Below, in pieces: positions 23,135-37,480 of a stretch of 64,000 nucleotides of DNA. Made by a program: the position numbers and the translations under genes. The DNA is from Apostichopus japonicus (taxonomy: Eukaryota; Echinodermata; Holothuroidea; Aspidochirotida; Stichopodidae). Below the pieces are notes generated by a model. It was not told where the DNA came from and searched no databases. It was given only the letters and a program-made list of their open reading frames with translations. Location of the stretch: positions 8,641,001 through 8,705,000 of the forward strand of contig NC_092578.1 in assembly GCF_037975245.1 (NCBI RefSeq). The letters run 5' to 3'. Every line of letters begins with the position of its first letter. The stretch's first letter is position 1.

Positions 23135-24052
23135 TTACCAAGATTGGATATTGTTATCGATGGCACTAACAACCATCTCTTTGGTAAACTGTGGAAAGTA
23201 CTCCTGGAATACACCTATAAGCTCTTCTTTGGTCTTTGCTACCTTACTACACTCTCGGAGATGTTTGTCAATGATGCTGACGTACTTGCCTCTGATCTTT
23301 ACAAAATCGGAACCACTGTATCCTACCACCATGACGTCACCATGGATCTCTGGGATAATTTTCGCACTAGGCCAGACCACACTGTGCATCTTCACCATCA
23401 TCGGGAAAGGTACCAACACATCGACTTCATACTCCATCAGCTTCTCCCACTTCTTACCTCCCTTTATCATTACATTCCTAGTTTTCTGGGAATCTTTCTC
23501 TATCTCCTTATACCAACCGACTCGCTGTTCCTCTCGAAAGAATTTGCTCCTTACGTGGCCGAACTGATACTCGGGTGATTCGTCCTTGAAATCCAGAGGT
23601 ATTGCATCAAACAGGGGCTTCGTGGTCCCGGCCTCAACGATATCCCTGCTCCCAGGATAACGTAGGTCAACCACAATCAAGCCCACATGGGTACCGTTGT
23701 ATATGCTGTCTGAATCATTCCCTGGTACGTGATGGCACCTGAAGCCCATCAACTCTAACAAAGCCTTATTGAATGTGTTCACAATGAAGCAGCTTCCTCC
23801 ACGTAGTGCCTTAACCTCTTGTTTACATTCTTCCAGACTGGGGGCCACTCTCAGATCCCTGTCTCTTCCTAACAGAACCACATTGCTAAAGGGCAGGGCT
23901 CTGTTCATGCCTTCAGTAACCTTTTTCAAGAATGATATCTTGTTTTCCTGGCAAAGCTTCACTGGATTTGGTACTTTTAAAACTTTCTCTAGAAAATGAA
24001 TGGCTTCACTTTTTGTTAGAGGGTAGGGAACATCAACTTCACTTATGTCTGC
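23135..24052 (-). CDS. Arylamine N-acetyltransferase-like protein, main exon
   Basis: The acceptor TTCTTACAG|GCA lies at 24053/24052 on the minus strand. 305 codons follow to the stop at 23137-23135. The first visible Met is internal, so the true start is in an upstream exon not found. NATs transfer acetyl from acetyl-CoA to arylamines through a Cys-His-Asp triad in the cytosol. Visible family marks (numbered from the exon start): an LPFSN motif resembling the family's VPFEN; RGGSCF with the nucleophile Cys88; the GF after the helix; THVGLIV with His122; and DIVEAG, where the family normally has VDAG, so Glu140 stands at the usual Asp. Length matches the roughly 290-aa family. The Asp-to-Glu change and the diverged C-terminus suggest a distinct subfamily, so substrate is unknown. 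No frameshift or stop is seen. Confidence 0.8.
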   Translation of the reverse strand, partial: ADISEVDVPYPLTKSEAIHFLEKVLKVPNPVKLCQENKISFLKKVTEGMNRALPFSNVVLLGRDRDLRVAPSLEECKQEVKALRGGSCFIVNTFNKALLELMGFRCHHVPGNDSDSIYNGTHVGLIVVDLRYPGSRDIVEAGTTKPLFDAIPLDFKDESPEYQFGHVRSKFFREEQRVGWYKEIEKDSQKTRNVMIKGGKKWEKLMEYEVDVLVPFPMMVKMHSVVWPSAKIIPEIHGDVMVVGYSGSDFVKIRGKYVSIIDKHLRECSKVAKTKEELIGVFQEYFPQFTKEMVVSAIDNNIQSW

Positions 24053-27000
24053 CTGTAAGAAAGAAAAATTGAGTTGAGTAGGGTTTGGTACATTTTAAAA
24101 TTGTTTAATGGTTGCAAACAAAATAGTGCTACAATACAAAGTTCTGTAGAATATTCCACAGAGTGGAAACTTGACTTTGCCTACAGTAAGGTGACCAGGT
24201 TTTTTTGTGGGGGGGGGGGGGGGGGAGGTAATACAGGGACATGGTATTGATGTTGACCTGATAGCAAAGGTTAATCGGGCTTGAATCACAAGTGGGTCGT
24301 AAAAGATTTGGTAGTTTGCTGGATTTGTGCAGATGTCAGAAAATTTACCTAGGTACAGTTTTAGCTTTCCTGCTGGATATTCGAATTACTGTAAGATATT
24401 GTTTTTGTTCACATCAAATCCATATACACAGAAGTCAGCTAGTCTTTCATGCATTCTGAGCATCAATTTAAAGGAACACGGGTCTGGTGGGTTGTGGCTC
24501 AGTCATGGAATATTCATTTCTATGCAATAATATCCATTCAATACATGCAACACTAACATTACATTGGTCATAATATATGCTATTGCCCACTGTGACTTCA
24601 ATAACACCACACCAGGATGGATGCTCAGTGGATATTGATGTAATAATCTCATTAAATACAGTCAAGTTGTTAACATTACATTCTCTAGTGTAAGACTTGG
24701 TCATTAATTGTGAACTTGGTCATTTGTCTATAACCAACCACTTTTCTGCATTTTCAAAAATAAAAGTAAGGTAAGTTGGTTCATTCCTACTGAGCATGCC
24801 TCCTCTTTCTGCAAGTGTTTTACAAGGCAGTGGTGGGGTATTATGTTGTTAATCCTTTAAATGGCTAAATGAGAACTGACATAACTATATGTCTAGGCCG
24901 AATTAGGCCTTCATAAAATATTATACAGGAATTGTCAACAACAGCAGGAGGCACATACAAAGTGATCATGTACTGTATGTCCGCAGTATTTGCAACTCCT
25001 TGTCTTCAAGATCAAGCAGTCTCAATCGTGAGACAGTGCGTACTGATTCTAGTTGACGATGTACACAAAATACAGCTCTATGGATGAATTATACATTGTA
25101 CGCCTACTTTTGCCTAAACCCTTTAAGATTTGGCTCAGTTCTGCGACACGGGTTGCTTTGGTACTGTACATGTACGATAACATAACGTTAAGCGTGGTAC
25201 TAGTAGTAGGATGGTGACTTCGAAGTTCGGCCACTTAAGACTTAAAACACCCCAAAACTAAATCTTCTGGTCTAAATCACCAGAAAATATACTTCATATG
25301 GTGGGAGAATTGTGTTTTAGTACGATACACGGCCAAACTTTCTTTCCTGCAAACTGTTTTCACGTTGTTTTCCAAGAAAATTCTTCGTGATTGTGGAACT
25401 GGTATTTCTTGCTAGAGTATTGCGAAGTTCGGACACGCAACCTACAGTGTGGCGCTGGTAAAAATTGGTGGCGCTGTTGCTCTTTCAGTAATTATAACAG
25501 ACTTCATAGATCTTCGTCATTTTATTGACAAATATGTAAGTAATTTCTTGCACACGGGTCATTTTGGAGAGAAAATAACTGTAGCTTCGTACTTTTTGGT
25601 GAAATTTGGCTCTTCCTGTAAGTTTTCATGGTGAAAATCGTGTATTTCTTAGGGTGCCCGAACTTCGCAGTATGGCGAACTTCGCAATACTGACTATACC
25701 GTACAGTATGTTCAAGTCATAAAAACATTTAACAAAATACTATCTTGAAATATTTTGCCATAAAGACGTGATTAAATACGACTCAGAAACTCACAGAGCG
25801 TGCAAGATCGTGGGCAGAAACCGGTATAGTTCGATTGTGCGAGTCGGAATTAGACAACTGTGAATGTTGCGCACATCGTAATGATGTTATCCCTGGGAAT
25901 GGTCTTGGCACTCGTTGTCCCGTGGCCGTTATGCGGACATCAATGGCACTCTTGAAGTGGCCTTGCAAAACTCTAAGCCTCTCAATCATTCTGAGGCCAC
26001 ACAAATTCATTTAAAACGAATATTCCGAAAATGTGTGCAATAACAAATCAAACTTTGTGTCGGGGTGGCAACCATCTGTTACTAGTGTTAGTGTTACGAT
26101 CGTCCTCGAAGGTGCAGTCTTAACGCCAGTCGTTTCAATTCTCTGCAGGAGCGTGCATCTGTGTTTCGAGCCGTGATCGCAATCATCGTTTATCTACGGA
26201 AAGCATTAGCAGGCTCGCAGCCTTTGGAGCGATGTATTCTTTCTGTGTGTGTGTGTGGGGGGGGGGGGGGGGGGGAACAACTGTTGGCTGAATTCCATGC
26301 TCTGGGAACATTTTGTTCGGGTGAGATGGCTTAAAATGATGCTATCACCTTTCGACATTTCAACTTTGTGTAGTACAAGTTTACAAATTTTAGTGGGTTA
26401 TTAAATTTTAGCCATTTATGAAGAAACTTGTTTTATTTAGGGGTGGGGTGGGTCGTGGGTGGACGTTCCATGTGTCTCCCCAACCCCACCTCACCCCTTC
26501 CCATGACTACTGTTCTAAGGATAACATCTTACGGTAGTTACTAGTTTACATAATTACATCAATATTTTCTGAATGAAATTATAATTTCTCCCTATTTGAG
26601 AGTGTTATCTCCAATAGGCCCTATAAAGGCAATAGCGGTTACGCATCTGGCCAATCAGAGTCTTCGATTAACGTCCGTCCGGAACCTGCTAGATTTCGTC
26701 CTGTCTGACATAAGTCAATCTGAAATAAACGGAACGATGTTTATAGCAACTACAGAATAGTGATCAGCAAACTTTGTTTTTCGATAAACAGCTGCTGGTT
26801 ATTTCAGTTTGATAACTCTCGATGGTACCTCATATAATTTCGTGACTTGTAACATTGTTGTTATTTTATGTATAGAAAAAGGTGAACCTATATGTACAAC
26901 CTGGTACACTATGATATCCCTACAAACATTTAATGTAATTGCTAATCTGACATTTTCAGTACAAATATTGGTGTTGATGCGCCTCCGTGCACGCAGATGC

Positions 27001-27259
27001 ATGTCAAACTCCATTGACGGCTGTCATTAAATAACAGTTCCTCTAGAAAAAACTGCATAGCAATTTGGACACATTGAAGTGTTCTCAGTATTGCGGTATT
27101 TTTGCTTACGGAATAGGAACCAAAACATGAATATTAGACTTATAGATTCTGATCAGTCAAATGGTTTCATAGCGCATTAGATTTATACAAAAACTCCTTT
27201 TTTTCAGAGAAGTATTCTATAATAACGGACAAACTTCTAATAACAACGGTATTGAATTC
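24053..27259. other. No recognised exon; upstream of NAT-like gene
   Basis: It should contain the NAT-like gene's first intron, first exon and promoter (minus strand), but none could be fixed. G-tracts at about 24210-24226 and 26259-26274 (after a GT run) resemble the simple-sequence parts of nearby MITEs. Frames at 25049-25634 and 26799-27030 have no recognisable product. Confidence 0.4.
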
Positions 27260-27816
27260 TTAAAGGGTGTGAACACTCGCGCACAATGAAACCTCTCATG
27301 CCGGTAATCTGACCTAGTTTCGCATGAGGTGTAACAGAAGTGTTAGACACCACCATCGATCCCAGAAAATGCACACGTAGCTTGCTACCGTCGGTAATTA
27401 GACACTAGTGTACAGTCAGTACATACTGTAACTGCTCTTGGGCTCGGAGCCAGTTTGGTGTAGAGGGCGCTCTACGATCTCTACGGTCACGTCACACAAA
27501 CACGAAGAATGACAATTGCTTAGATGACCATCAGTTTAACTCTTTATTTGGTTCTAACTGTGTCTTACTTTCTTCAAGTTGTACATTCGTTGTTCGGTGA
27601 CTACATAAGAATCAAGGAAATAACAAAAAACATGCTTAATTGATAAATCTACACCATAACACGATATCAAACATTATATATGATGACACTGAAATTGGGT
27701 TGATGAAGAGAAACACGGTAGGAATATGGGAATATGTCACAATCGTCTTTTGACCACAATATCTCAACCTGCCGGTTGTGACCATTAGCATGAATGCAAA
27801 TAAGACTTTACAATAG

Positions 27817-29986
27817 GGCAATTCCATGAGAAAGTGGACATGATACCCAAAAAATTAAAAGTGTGTGACAATAGTAAATTTGGTGTCAAATGAAAGCTAA
27901 GGGTCCATATTTTCCAGAATCAGGTTCAGAAATGCAATTTTCATGCATTTTGGAATGAAAATATATGGGTAATTGAATATTCATCAGTTGATACAGAAAA
28001 TTGGATGATTGGTAGTAAAAACTATTTCGTCACTGCTAATTGATAGCAAGTATATAAATGATATCAGCCAAAACCATGTCAGAGTATAGATAATGGAAAA
28101 CTGAATGGATAATATTTTTGCCCCTTTTCTTCATTGGTTCCGCTTCAGTGGCCTTCGGTATTTTTGCCATTTGAAATGTCCTTCTGTTACCGAAAATATA
28201 ACTTTTTTTAGTTTTTCAGGAAAAGTTGCAGCATGATTAAAATGAAAGTTCATCTTCAAAGCAAGTTTAGATTGGCCAACAAAATGAAATAATTAGTTTC
28301 AACCTGGTCCTCTTCGTTTGTTCATTATGATTGATTAAAACCTGTCTTTCCGTTACCATTTTGGTAACGGAAGGACAGTAACGGAAGGACAATTTTTTTC
28401 CAGTCAGATAATTGAGTCATTTGCCTATGATTAAAAGTAAATATCATTGCATGCATACATATATATTGTATACAGCATCCTGTGGGAGTTGTTGACTCTG
28501 AGAATGATGTTTATATCTACTAAGGTGGTGTGATTGTATACTCTATTGTTGACTGTCTGGACTAGGGCAGCCAGCAATTCATTTCATGTCTCAATGCTAA
28601 ATGTGTACAGTTTAGCGTTCAACTTGCCACAGTTTATCCACTTCTTCACATAGACTGATGGGGTCCAAGCTTTGTAGTGCCCCTGAATCCCCTACAGTTC
28701 AACGACCAACACAGTGTGGGGACTTCATTCTTGTAGAACATGTGGGGGGAAATGAAGTCAGCAAATCATACAAGTTTGTAGCACTTGTCACAGAAGTTCA
28801 TGAAAATGAAGTGTATGGGACCCATCTCCACAAGGGTGATAAGGAAGGCAAAGTGTTTGTTGCAAGGGATCTCACAGACAAATATGGAGTGGTCACGGAG
28901 GATCAAATTGTGAAGCTGCTACCGTCACCATTCATGGACAACAGGGAGAGATACATTTTCAGTGACGCTATCCCAGAGGGGAATTAGGTTGCCCAGAGTA
29001 TCACTGAGTAACGTTGCATGCTTATGCATGAAGATTGTGTGATTGTTTGTTCCTTTAGATATACAGTAATTACTTCTCATTAATTATTCCAAAAGTAGTA
29101 GGATTTCAGCTTCAGTTGACTAATATTTTAGATTAAATTTTGTTGAGTATATTAATACACTGTAGTTGCCTCGACTTTTTCGGATTCACTTTTCAAAATT
29201 CAGGTATTGATACCGTTAATTAATGTTATAATTTGTTTGTACTTTCAGATACAATCACTTCCCATTAATTAGCAGGTGATTATTCCTTAAGTAGTAGGAC
29301 TTTAGCTTCAGTTGATTATCATTTTAGAATAAATTCAGTTGAATATAGTGATAGTTGCTTCAACTTTTTCAGTTTCGCTTTTTCAGTTATTGACATACAG
29401 TTAATTAACATAATGTGGTAAGTTGATAATTAGAAATAACTTCCATATTTTTGCTTTGGATGGTCAATACATTGTTATAGTTCACATTGGAATGTTGGTT
29501 CTGACAATTTTATGATTGTGTCAACATGTGATATACTCTTCTTTGCACACTGTAACTGAGTGGACATATTTTCCTTCCGTTCCGTCCTTCCGTTACCAAA
29601 TTTAACTTTAATTAGCACTATATTTCTAGAAAACCAAAGCAACAATTTCAGAATTGAAAGTGGTACAGTATAGGAAACAGTATTGGGATAACATTTCTCA
29701 CCTCTAAAATAAGATTACTCCATAGAATTCACAGAGTTTTACAATAAACTCAAGACGTGTGAAAACCCTTGTCCGTTTGCTGTCCTTCCGTTACCGACCT
29801 CATTAATATTCATATTTCAAAAATGGGAAGGGTTTGTGTAAAAAAAAATATGTGGAAATTGAAGTATGTAGTTATAGCTAGTCAATGATGACAATTATTT
29901 GTTGTAATTAATGGGGATATTCATGATATACTTGTTCAAATGTCAGAAAATTAGTCCCAATGTCCTTCCGTTACCATGGAATTGCC
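27817..29986 (+). mobile_element. 2.2-kb DNA transposon with CCTTCCGTTACC iterons
   Basis: The ends GGCAATTCCATG and CATGGAATTGCC are exact inverted repeats flanked by CAATAG at 27811-27816 and 29987-29992. Inside are repeated copies of GTCCTTCCGTTACC: near 28177 (CCTTCTGTTACC), 28347, inverted twice at 28362-28391, near 29573-29597 (two), 29781 and 29962, the last abutting the right terminal repeat. Clustered subterminal repeats are typical transposase-binding sites. One ORF lies at 28658-28987. The 6-bp duplication (4 bp if the ends start one base further out) does not settle the superfamily. Confidence 0.7.
28658..28987 (+). CDS. 109-aa ORF inside iteron transposon
   Basis: ATG at 28658, stop TAG at 28985-28987; the frame is open upstream only to the TAG at 28613-28615. 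The protein has a compact beta-rich pattern: CGDFILVEHVGG, YKFVALVTEVHENEVYG, GKVFVARDLTDKYGVV, then EDQIVKLLPSP and RYIFSDAIP. From memory this resembles the small SH3/Tudor-like tail at the C-terminus of several animal transposon-encoded proteins; I cannot verify that. It could be the last exon of a larger transposase gene or a stand-alone accessory protein. No catalytic DDE residues are present. Confidence 0.5.
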   Translation: MGSKLCSAPESPTVQRPTQCGDFILVEHVGGNEVSKSYKFVALVTEVHENEVYGTHLHKGDKEGKVFVARDLTDKYGVVTEDQIVKLLPSPFMDNRERYIFSDAIPEGN

Positions 29987-31118
29987 CAATAGACTGATTC
30001 ACAGTGATACACAAATACAGTGCTACGTTCTATGAAACCTATATAAAATACAACAGTGCTCACGTGAATATGACCGCTCTAGGCCTCACAAATCGTACAT
30101 TCTCTTAAGACATCAACTTTCCTGACTTCAACCCTGTAATATGAACATGACAACAATTACATCTTTTCATTAGTACATCTTGCGATACAACTTGCAGTAA
30201 AACACAATAATAACAAACTGAACAAATCTGCGTTGTTCATAACACAATAAAGGCTATCACAAAGTCTCCACAAGGTCACTGAACCTCCACAACAACTGAA
30301 TCTACATAGCTCATGAATATTCATATCACCATTACAACCAGCGTTACCCCTGTCTTAGCAAAGACCATGTGTACAAAATATCCTATAATAATTAACCGCA
30401 GCTCTCACGGTGCATAAGCCATCGATAAAACGCACAATTTCTACTGGAATATTCCCACTCATGAAACCCTAAAATATCGTGAACATAATATGAACGATCG
30501 TGTGTGTTTTGATAGAATTAAAGGACATATATGACTTAGTAGATTACCATCTAAACTGTTGCGAATCACGCTACTTTCCAACAACATAACGCTAGGCTAA
30601 TTTACAATGGCCGCACTGGCGGTAACGTTACATCGGGATCACTAAATAATACATAAAATTTGGTCATCTTGGATACCAAGACTTATAATACAAGCACAAT
30701 TACAAAATACATCTTACCCATTATCGACTGTTTCTGATGACAACGTTTGAGTACACAATAAAGATTAATTTCAGTGGCTTAACATAAATTTGTTAGGTTA
30801 CGCAGCCAGTGTGAAAACGTGCAGTGCACGACAGTCCGACGAACCTGCTGAGTACTGATATTTTTGGCAGGCCGATTGAGCAAAAATGGGAGCGCACTAA
30901 CAAAGCAGGGAATACCTAACACATACAGCTACTGTCAATACCCACAACACAGTGCTGCACAGAGCATCTCAGGTCTAGATAAAAGATAACAAGGTATCAC
31001 GTCTCATTACTGTCTGCATTTTGTAGCGACAAGAAGAAAACTTCACTTGTAAGCAACGGAAGGTTAACTTTTTCACAGCGCGGCACGCGGTTTTGGGGCG
31101 AGTCTTCAATGCCTTTAA

Positions 31119-31839
31119 GGCATTATACCTATCATGCAAATTATACAGAGTGATTGCTATTTTAATGAAACGTTGATAAAGATTTTTTTTTTTTTTTAAG
31201 TATTTAAGTGCTATAGACACTACTAAATCTACATGATATCGATGGAATAAGTGCTTATACATTCTTAAACTCGTCACTTTCCAAGGCCGCTAGAGCATAG
31301 ATAGAAGTTTCAACTGACGTGTCCAAGAACCCACCCATATGATAGCTGATGGCGTGGTCTATCACAGCACAATCAACTTTTGCCACCATGAACATTTAGA
31401 TTTTGAGATAGAAGAGCTCAACGTTGTACAAAGTGCGGCCAACCATGCTGCCAGCTGTTGCTGCGGAATCACGTTTCACATAAGATTTTCTAAAATACCT
31501 TAAATCACCCTAATCCTCCAGATTTTGTGGTTTATTTCATCTTCTTCAACATCCAAGCATCAAATAAAATGGTGAGAGCTCATAAAATGCCCAAAACTCA
31601 ATACAGTATAAGTCACTTTAGAACTATTTTCCGACAATGGTAAACCCATATAGGCGGACGTGCACTACTCTAATTGTGGTGTGGTACCTGAAGTTTTTGA
31701 TTGAAATAATGGGTAGTAGGCTACTAAGATTGGTCTATAGTTGCTTACGTCCAGACTTGACCCTTTTATAAATCGATACAACTTTTGCTATTTTCCATCG
31801 AGTTGCATGGGAGAACACCATATCGGTTCAGTATATATG
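31119..31839. other. No recognised gene
   Basis: Mostly unique sequence with a poly-T/A run near 31184-31198. The minus-strand frame at 30975-31277 overlaps the MITE end and is not a gene. Confidence 0.45.
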
Positions 31840-32830
31840 CGTAACACTTGGTACTACAAAATTAATTGCGGACAAAACTAAGAGTATGTTAATATGCTCT
31901 AAACAGAAGCAGCATATACACTTTCTGAAGTAGACACCCTATACCTGTTTACTTTGATGGATACAGTACAGGCCAGAGAATACTCAGCAGGTGAAGTTAA
32001 TAGGGGTCAGACTCGATTCAAATTTAACTTGGCAAGAGCAAGTTGATTACGCGTATAAACTAGTCAACACTCGATTAGCGTAATAAGTAAGAATTAAGCA
32101 ATTCATTGACGTACCCACTAGAATTATATTTTTTTTTGAAAGGATATGCCTTTTACCCTATCTTAGTTATTGTAACCTTGTATGGGGTTCATGCACATCC
32201 AACAATGTTTACATAATAGAAAGGTCTCTACAGAGAACTGCTAGCATAATAATACTCATGCAATACACAACGAGAGATCTGATGATCTTTTTAATAATCT
32301 AGGTTGGAAAACAAGCAAAAGCCATTGATATTGGTATATACATCCCTAAATGACCCCTTCGTACAAGAAAGATATGTTTAAACATATAGGTCATGTCCAC
32401 AACCATGGCCTAAGGTCAACTTCCTCGCTAGCCGTGTACATGTCCGTTGGGGTGGGGGGGGGGGTGGTGGATGGGGAGAGAACCGAAAAATGTTGGGGCA
32501 ATCGAATGAAATGATCTCCCCAGCAATGTTACCAGTGCTACAACCATAAACCGTGTAATAATTTTAATTAACGATATTATATGACTCTTATTTTAATTTC
32601 TTATCATTGTTTATCTATTCATCTGCTTGTTTGTCTTGTTTATGTTCTTACTATATGTTGTGTTCTTTTGTTAGTCAACTTTTGTAAGTTTCTAGTTTGT
32701 TTTATGTTGTATATACCCCGCGGTTTACTGTCATACTGTCAACCATTTTATTTTTACTGAGGGCCTCGGGGAAGATAAAGCCCGGCTATAACCGAGTTAC
32801 CCTCAAAGTTCAAATAAGAATAAATAAATC
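31840..32830 (+). mobile_element. Decayed LINE, 3' part with tail
   Basis: Broken frames read VKLIGVRLDSNLTWQEQVDYA and YKLVNTRLA (about 31994-32080), then LYGVHAHPTM, LYRELLA, TQRDLMIF and a worn C-terminus. They match the order of the region after the reverse transcriptase in CR1/Jockey-type LINEs (LGV.LDS.L.W, then Q+ and R residues). The 3' end has GGGCCTCGGGGAAGATAAAGC followed by AATAAGAATAAATAAAT, the short A/T-rich repeat on which such LINEs end. Stops and frameshifts make it inactive. The clade is not resolved. Confidence 0.7.
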
Positions 32831-33799
32831 AATGACAAACATAAAGGTGTATAATTTCAATCGAGGAGTTTGAATAGTTATTCCCTGATATAACTATAGT
32901 AAACCCATGTATCCGTTTTCGTTAACGTTAGTTTGATGATTGTTACGATGACAGACTGTGTCAACAAAAGCTTTTCTCAACAATAACCTCGTGGATTCCC
33001 TTGATTGATTTAAAAAAAAACCAACACCCACCCATTGAAGTTTGTATTTCACTTCCAACACAAATGTGCTTGATCACTTTGCTTAATTTGTATGATTCTG
33101 TACCGCAAGTTATCGTTCTTATGTCGGTTAGATTGTAATAGGAACAATCTATATCGTAATATACCATTCGTGGTATATATCGTATGGTTCGTGTCCTGTC
33201 TGCGGATTAGCCACAGTCAAGTCTTTCACGAACTGGCCGGCTACAGGTAAGAGTGCCGAGGACGAATTTAATATCGCAGTTTATTAATCGTTATCCATGG
33301 GTGCATGTGTTGTTCATATGAAGCTAAAAGTACGTTTTGGCCGTTAGCTCTTAGAACTTTTGAAACAATCGATTAATGTTAGCATTAATGTCTGCCGACT
33401 GAGAGAGCCGTGACGTCATAATCAAATTAGCGGTAAAGGAGCTTTCGAGAGAGTTATCATACATTAAAGCTGGATATCTTGAAGAAAAAGACGAGTTCTG
33501 TATATAGAAACATTACCATGGCACTCACATTCTTCTTCTTCTTTTATTTTAAATCTCTCTATTTTTGACTTGGTTATATCAAGACTTAATACTCTGCGTG
33601 AAGTTATCCATTAATATTCTCTTATTGATCGACAGTAGATTTAGGAATATAGATTTAGGGGGTGTAGCGCCCACTGAGATGCATCATTATATTACTTTTT
33701 GACATCTAACCCAAATATATTAGGGAAAGGCAAATAAATCACTCAAATACCAAGTCTTAAGCGAAGTAAATTTTGGTTTCGATGATAATCATTCGCTAT
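32831..33799. other. No recognised gene
   Basis: No supported exon or repeat. The minus-strand frame at 32961-33167 lacks features. Confidence 0.5.
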
Positions 33800-34265
33800 G
33801 AATTCATGAGTCGGATGTCGGATGTGTGTGAATGTGTGAATGTGTGTGCGACGCCTTGCATGTAAACACGATATCTCAAGTGGGGAAGCTTGAACCAATC
33901 TCATGTTTCGTTTGCATGAGTACCATTTAAGGATACCATGTTGCTTGTGAGGTCAAATCTCATTTGAGGTCACCAGAGGTCAAACTCTGGAAACCCTTTT
34001 ACATGATATCTAACGATGGGAATCGTGGATATACTTCTCATACTTGGTGTGTGGATGCATCACATTGAGTACAAGACCCCTATTGTTATTGGTAGATGTG
34101 TGTATAACTACGTACAATAGACTGACCTGTGTTTATCATGTCATAATGTAATTGCCAAAGTGTAACATCAAAATAGTAATTCGGGCCATTTATATTGTAA
34201 CAGCTATTTCTGGTCAACAATCAGAAGTCTAGTGCAATGAAGTCATCGAAACCTCGATGCATTTT
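33800..34265 (+). repeat. Modular dispersed repeat (GTAAACACGATATCTCAAG family)
   Basis: Modules contain TGTAAACACGATATCTCAAG, GAAGCTTGAACCAATCTCAT, GAGGTCACCAGAGGTCAAA, ACATGATATCTAACGATGGG and TGAGTACAAGACCCCTATTG. Opposite-strand copies lie at 61050-61440 (including the 34140-34265 part: GTAACAGCTATTTCTGGT and GTGCAATGAAGTCATCGAAAC) and 62030-62310. The same phrases recur within each copy at about 120-130 bp spacing, so the family grows in modules. No terminal repeats or coding were seen. Confidence 0.7.
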
Positions 34266-34663
34266 TTTGGCATTCTGGTTTGTTGATTTTTTCTTGTTTG
34301 TCTTATCATCAGGATTTTGCTTTTCAAGTCTGGAAACTTTCAATTTGTGACCATAGTTTAGCGGTATACGATGGCTTTTCACGGACAGTTTGTTTGTATA
34401 TCTTGGATCTTTCTTCTTCTAAAAGCATCGAACGGATTGGTTTGTTATCCTGGATCTTATAACGTGATGGGTAATTGCCTATACTCGAGAGCGATTCTAC
34501 CTTGTAGCTGTGATATTCGTAAGTAAAACCATGTGTATAAATATAAACTATATAGAAATAGGCCTATATACATTAAAGTCTCACTACGTGTTTCGGAAAA
34601 CAAACTTCCGAAGCAGATTCAATGTTTCTTATTCTTAATGCACTCTAACCAGGTGGGTTTACT

Positions 34664-34664
<1 letters not shown>
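34266..34664. other. No recognised gene
   Basis: Unique sequence up to the (TA)n block. The open frame at 34280-34462 has no domain. Confidence 0.4.
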
Positions 34665-37181
<2,517 letters not shown>

Positions 37182-37480
37182 CAGGCGCGTAGCCAAGGGG
37201 GGGGGCGAAGGGGGCAGCCGCCCCCCCCCCCTTGAGCATATTTTTAATTTTAATTTTTTTAATGTTTTCATGATATCGCTAGTATTTTCAAAAGAGAAAA
37301 TGCTAAGATGCAACTTACAAGGCCTGGGGAAGTGCCATTTCCAGCGATCTAGGAGGCATTTTCAGCCAAAATTTTCTAGTACGCTTCGCGCCAACTCATG
37401 GTGGCACTACGCTTAGATAATTTGCAATGCCGAATCTACAGTTTCGCCCCTCCCTTGGCAAATTCCTGGATACGCGGCTG
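37182..37480 (-). mobile_element. Complete hAT-like MITE, 299 bp
   Basis: The ends are CAGGCGCGTAGCCAAGG and, from the right, CAGCCGCGTATCCAGG. A perfect 8-bp duplication TTATTTAC flanks it (37174-37181 and 37481-37488). It holds G and C tracts near 37196-37232 and the family hairpin GTACGCTTCGCGCCAACTC ... GGTGGCACTACGCTTAGAT. This is the cleanest copy of the family scattered through 4754-7460, 18241-18385 and elsewhere. It inserted one base inside the end of the CACTG element at 37488. Confidence 0.9.

Larger units (their letters stand above)
27264..31114 (-). mobile_element. TTAA-flanked composite element, 3.85 kb
   Basis: TTAA at 27260-27263 and 31115-31118 bounds ends AGGGTGTGAACACTCGCGC (left) and, from the right, AGGCATTGAAGACTCGCC. 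These are the termini of the roughly 355-bp MITE family on the minus strand. The MITE's own sequence occupies 27264 to about 27427 and about 30926-31114. The halves would rejoin at GTCAGTACATA / ACATACAGCTAC, with a possible short ACATA duplication. So about 3.5 kb of foreign DNA splits one MITE, or this is a longer parent from which MITEs arose by deletion. The insert includes the transposon at 27817-29986. Confidence 0.7.

Noticed and set aside
23121-23578. Plus-strand ORFs opposite the NAT-like exon
   Set aside because: Shadows of the minus-strand coding exon; no domain and no splice support.
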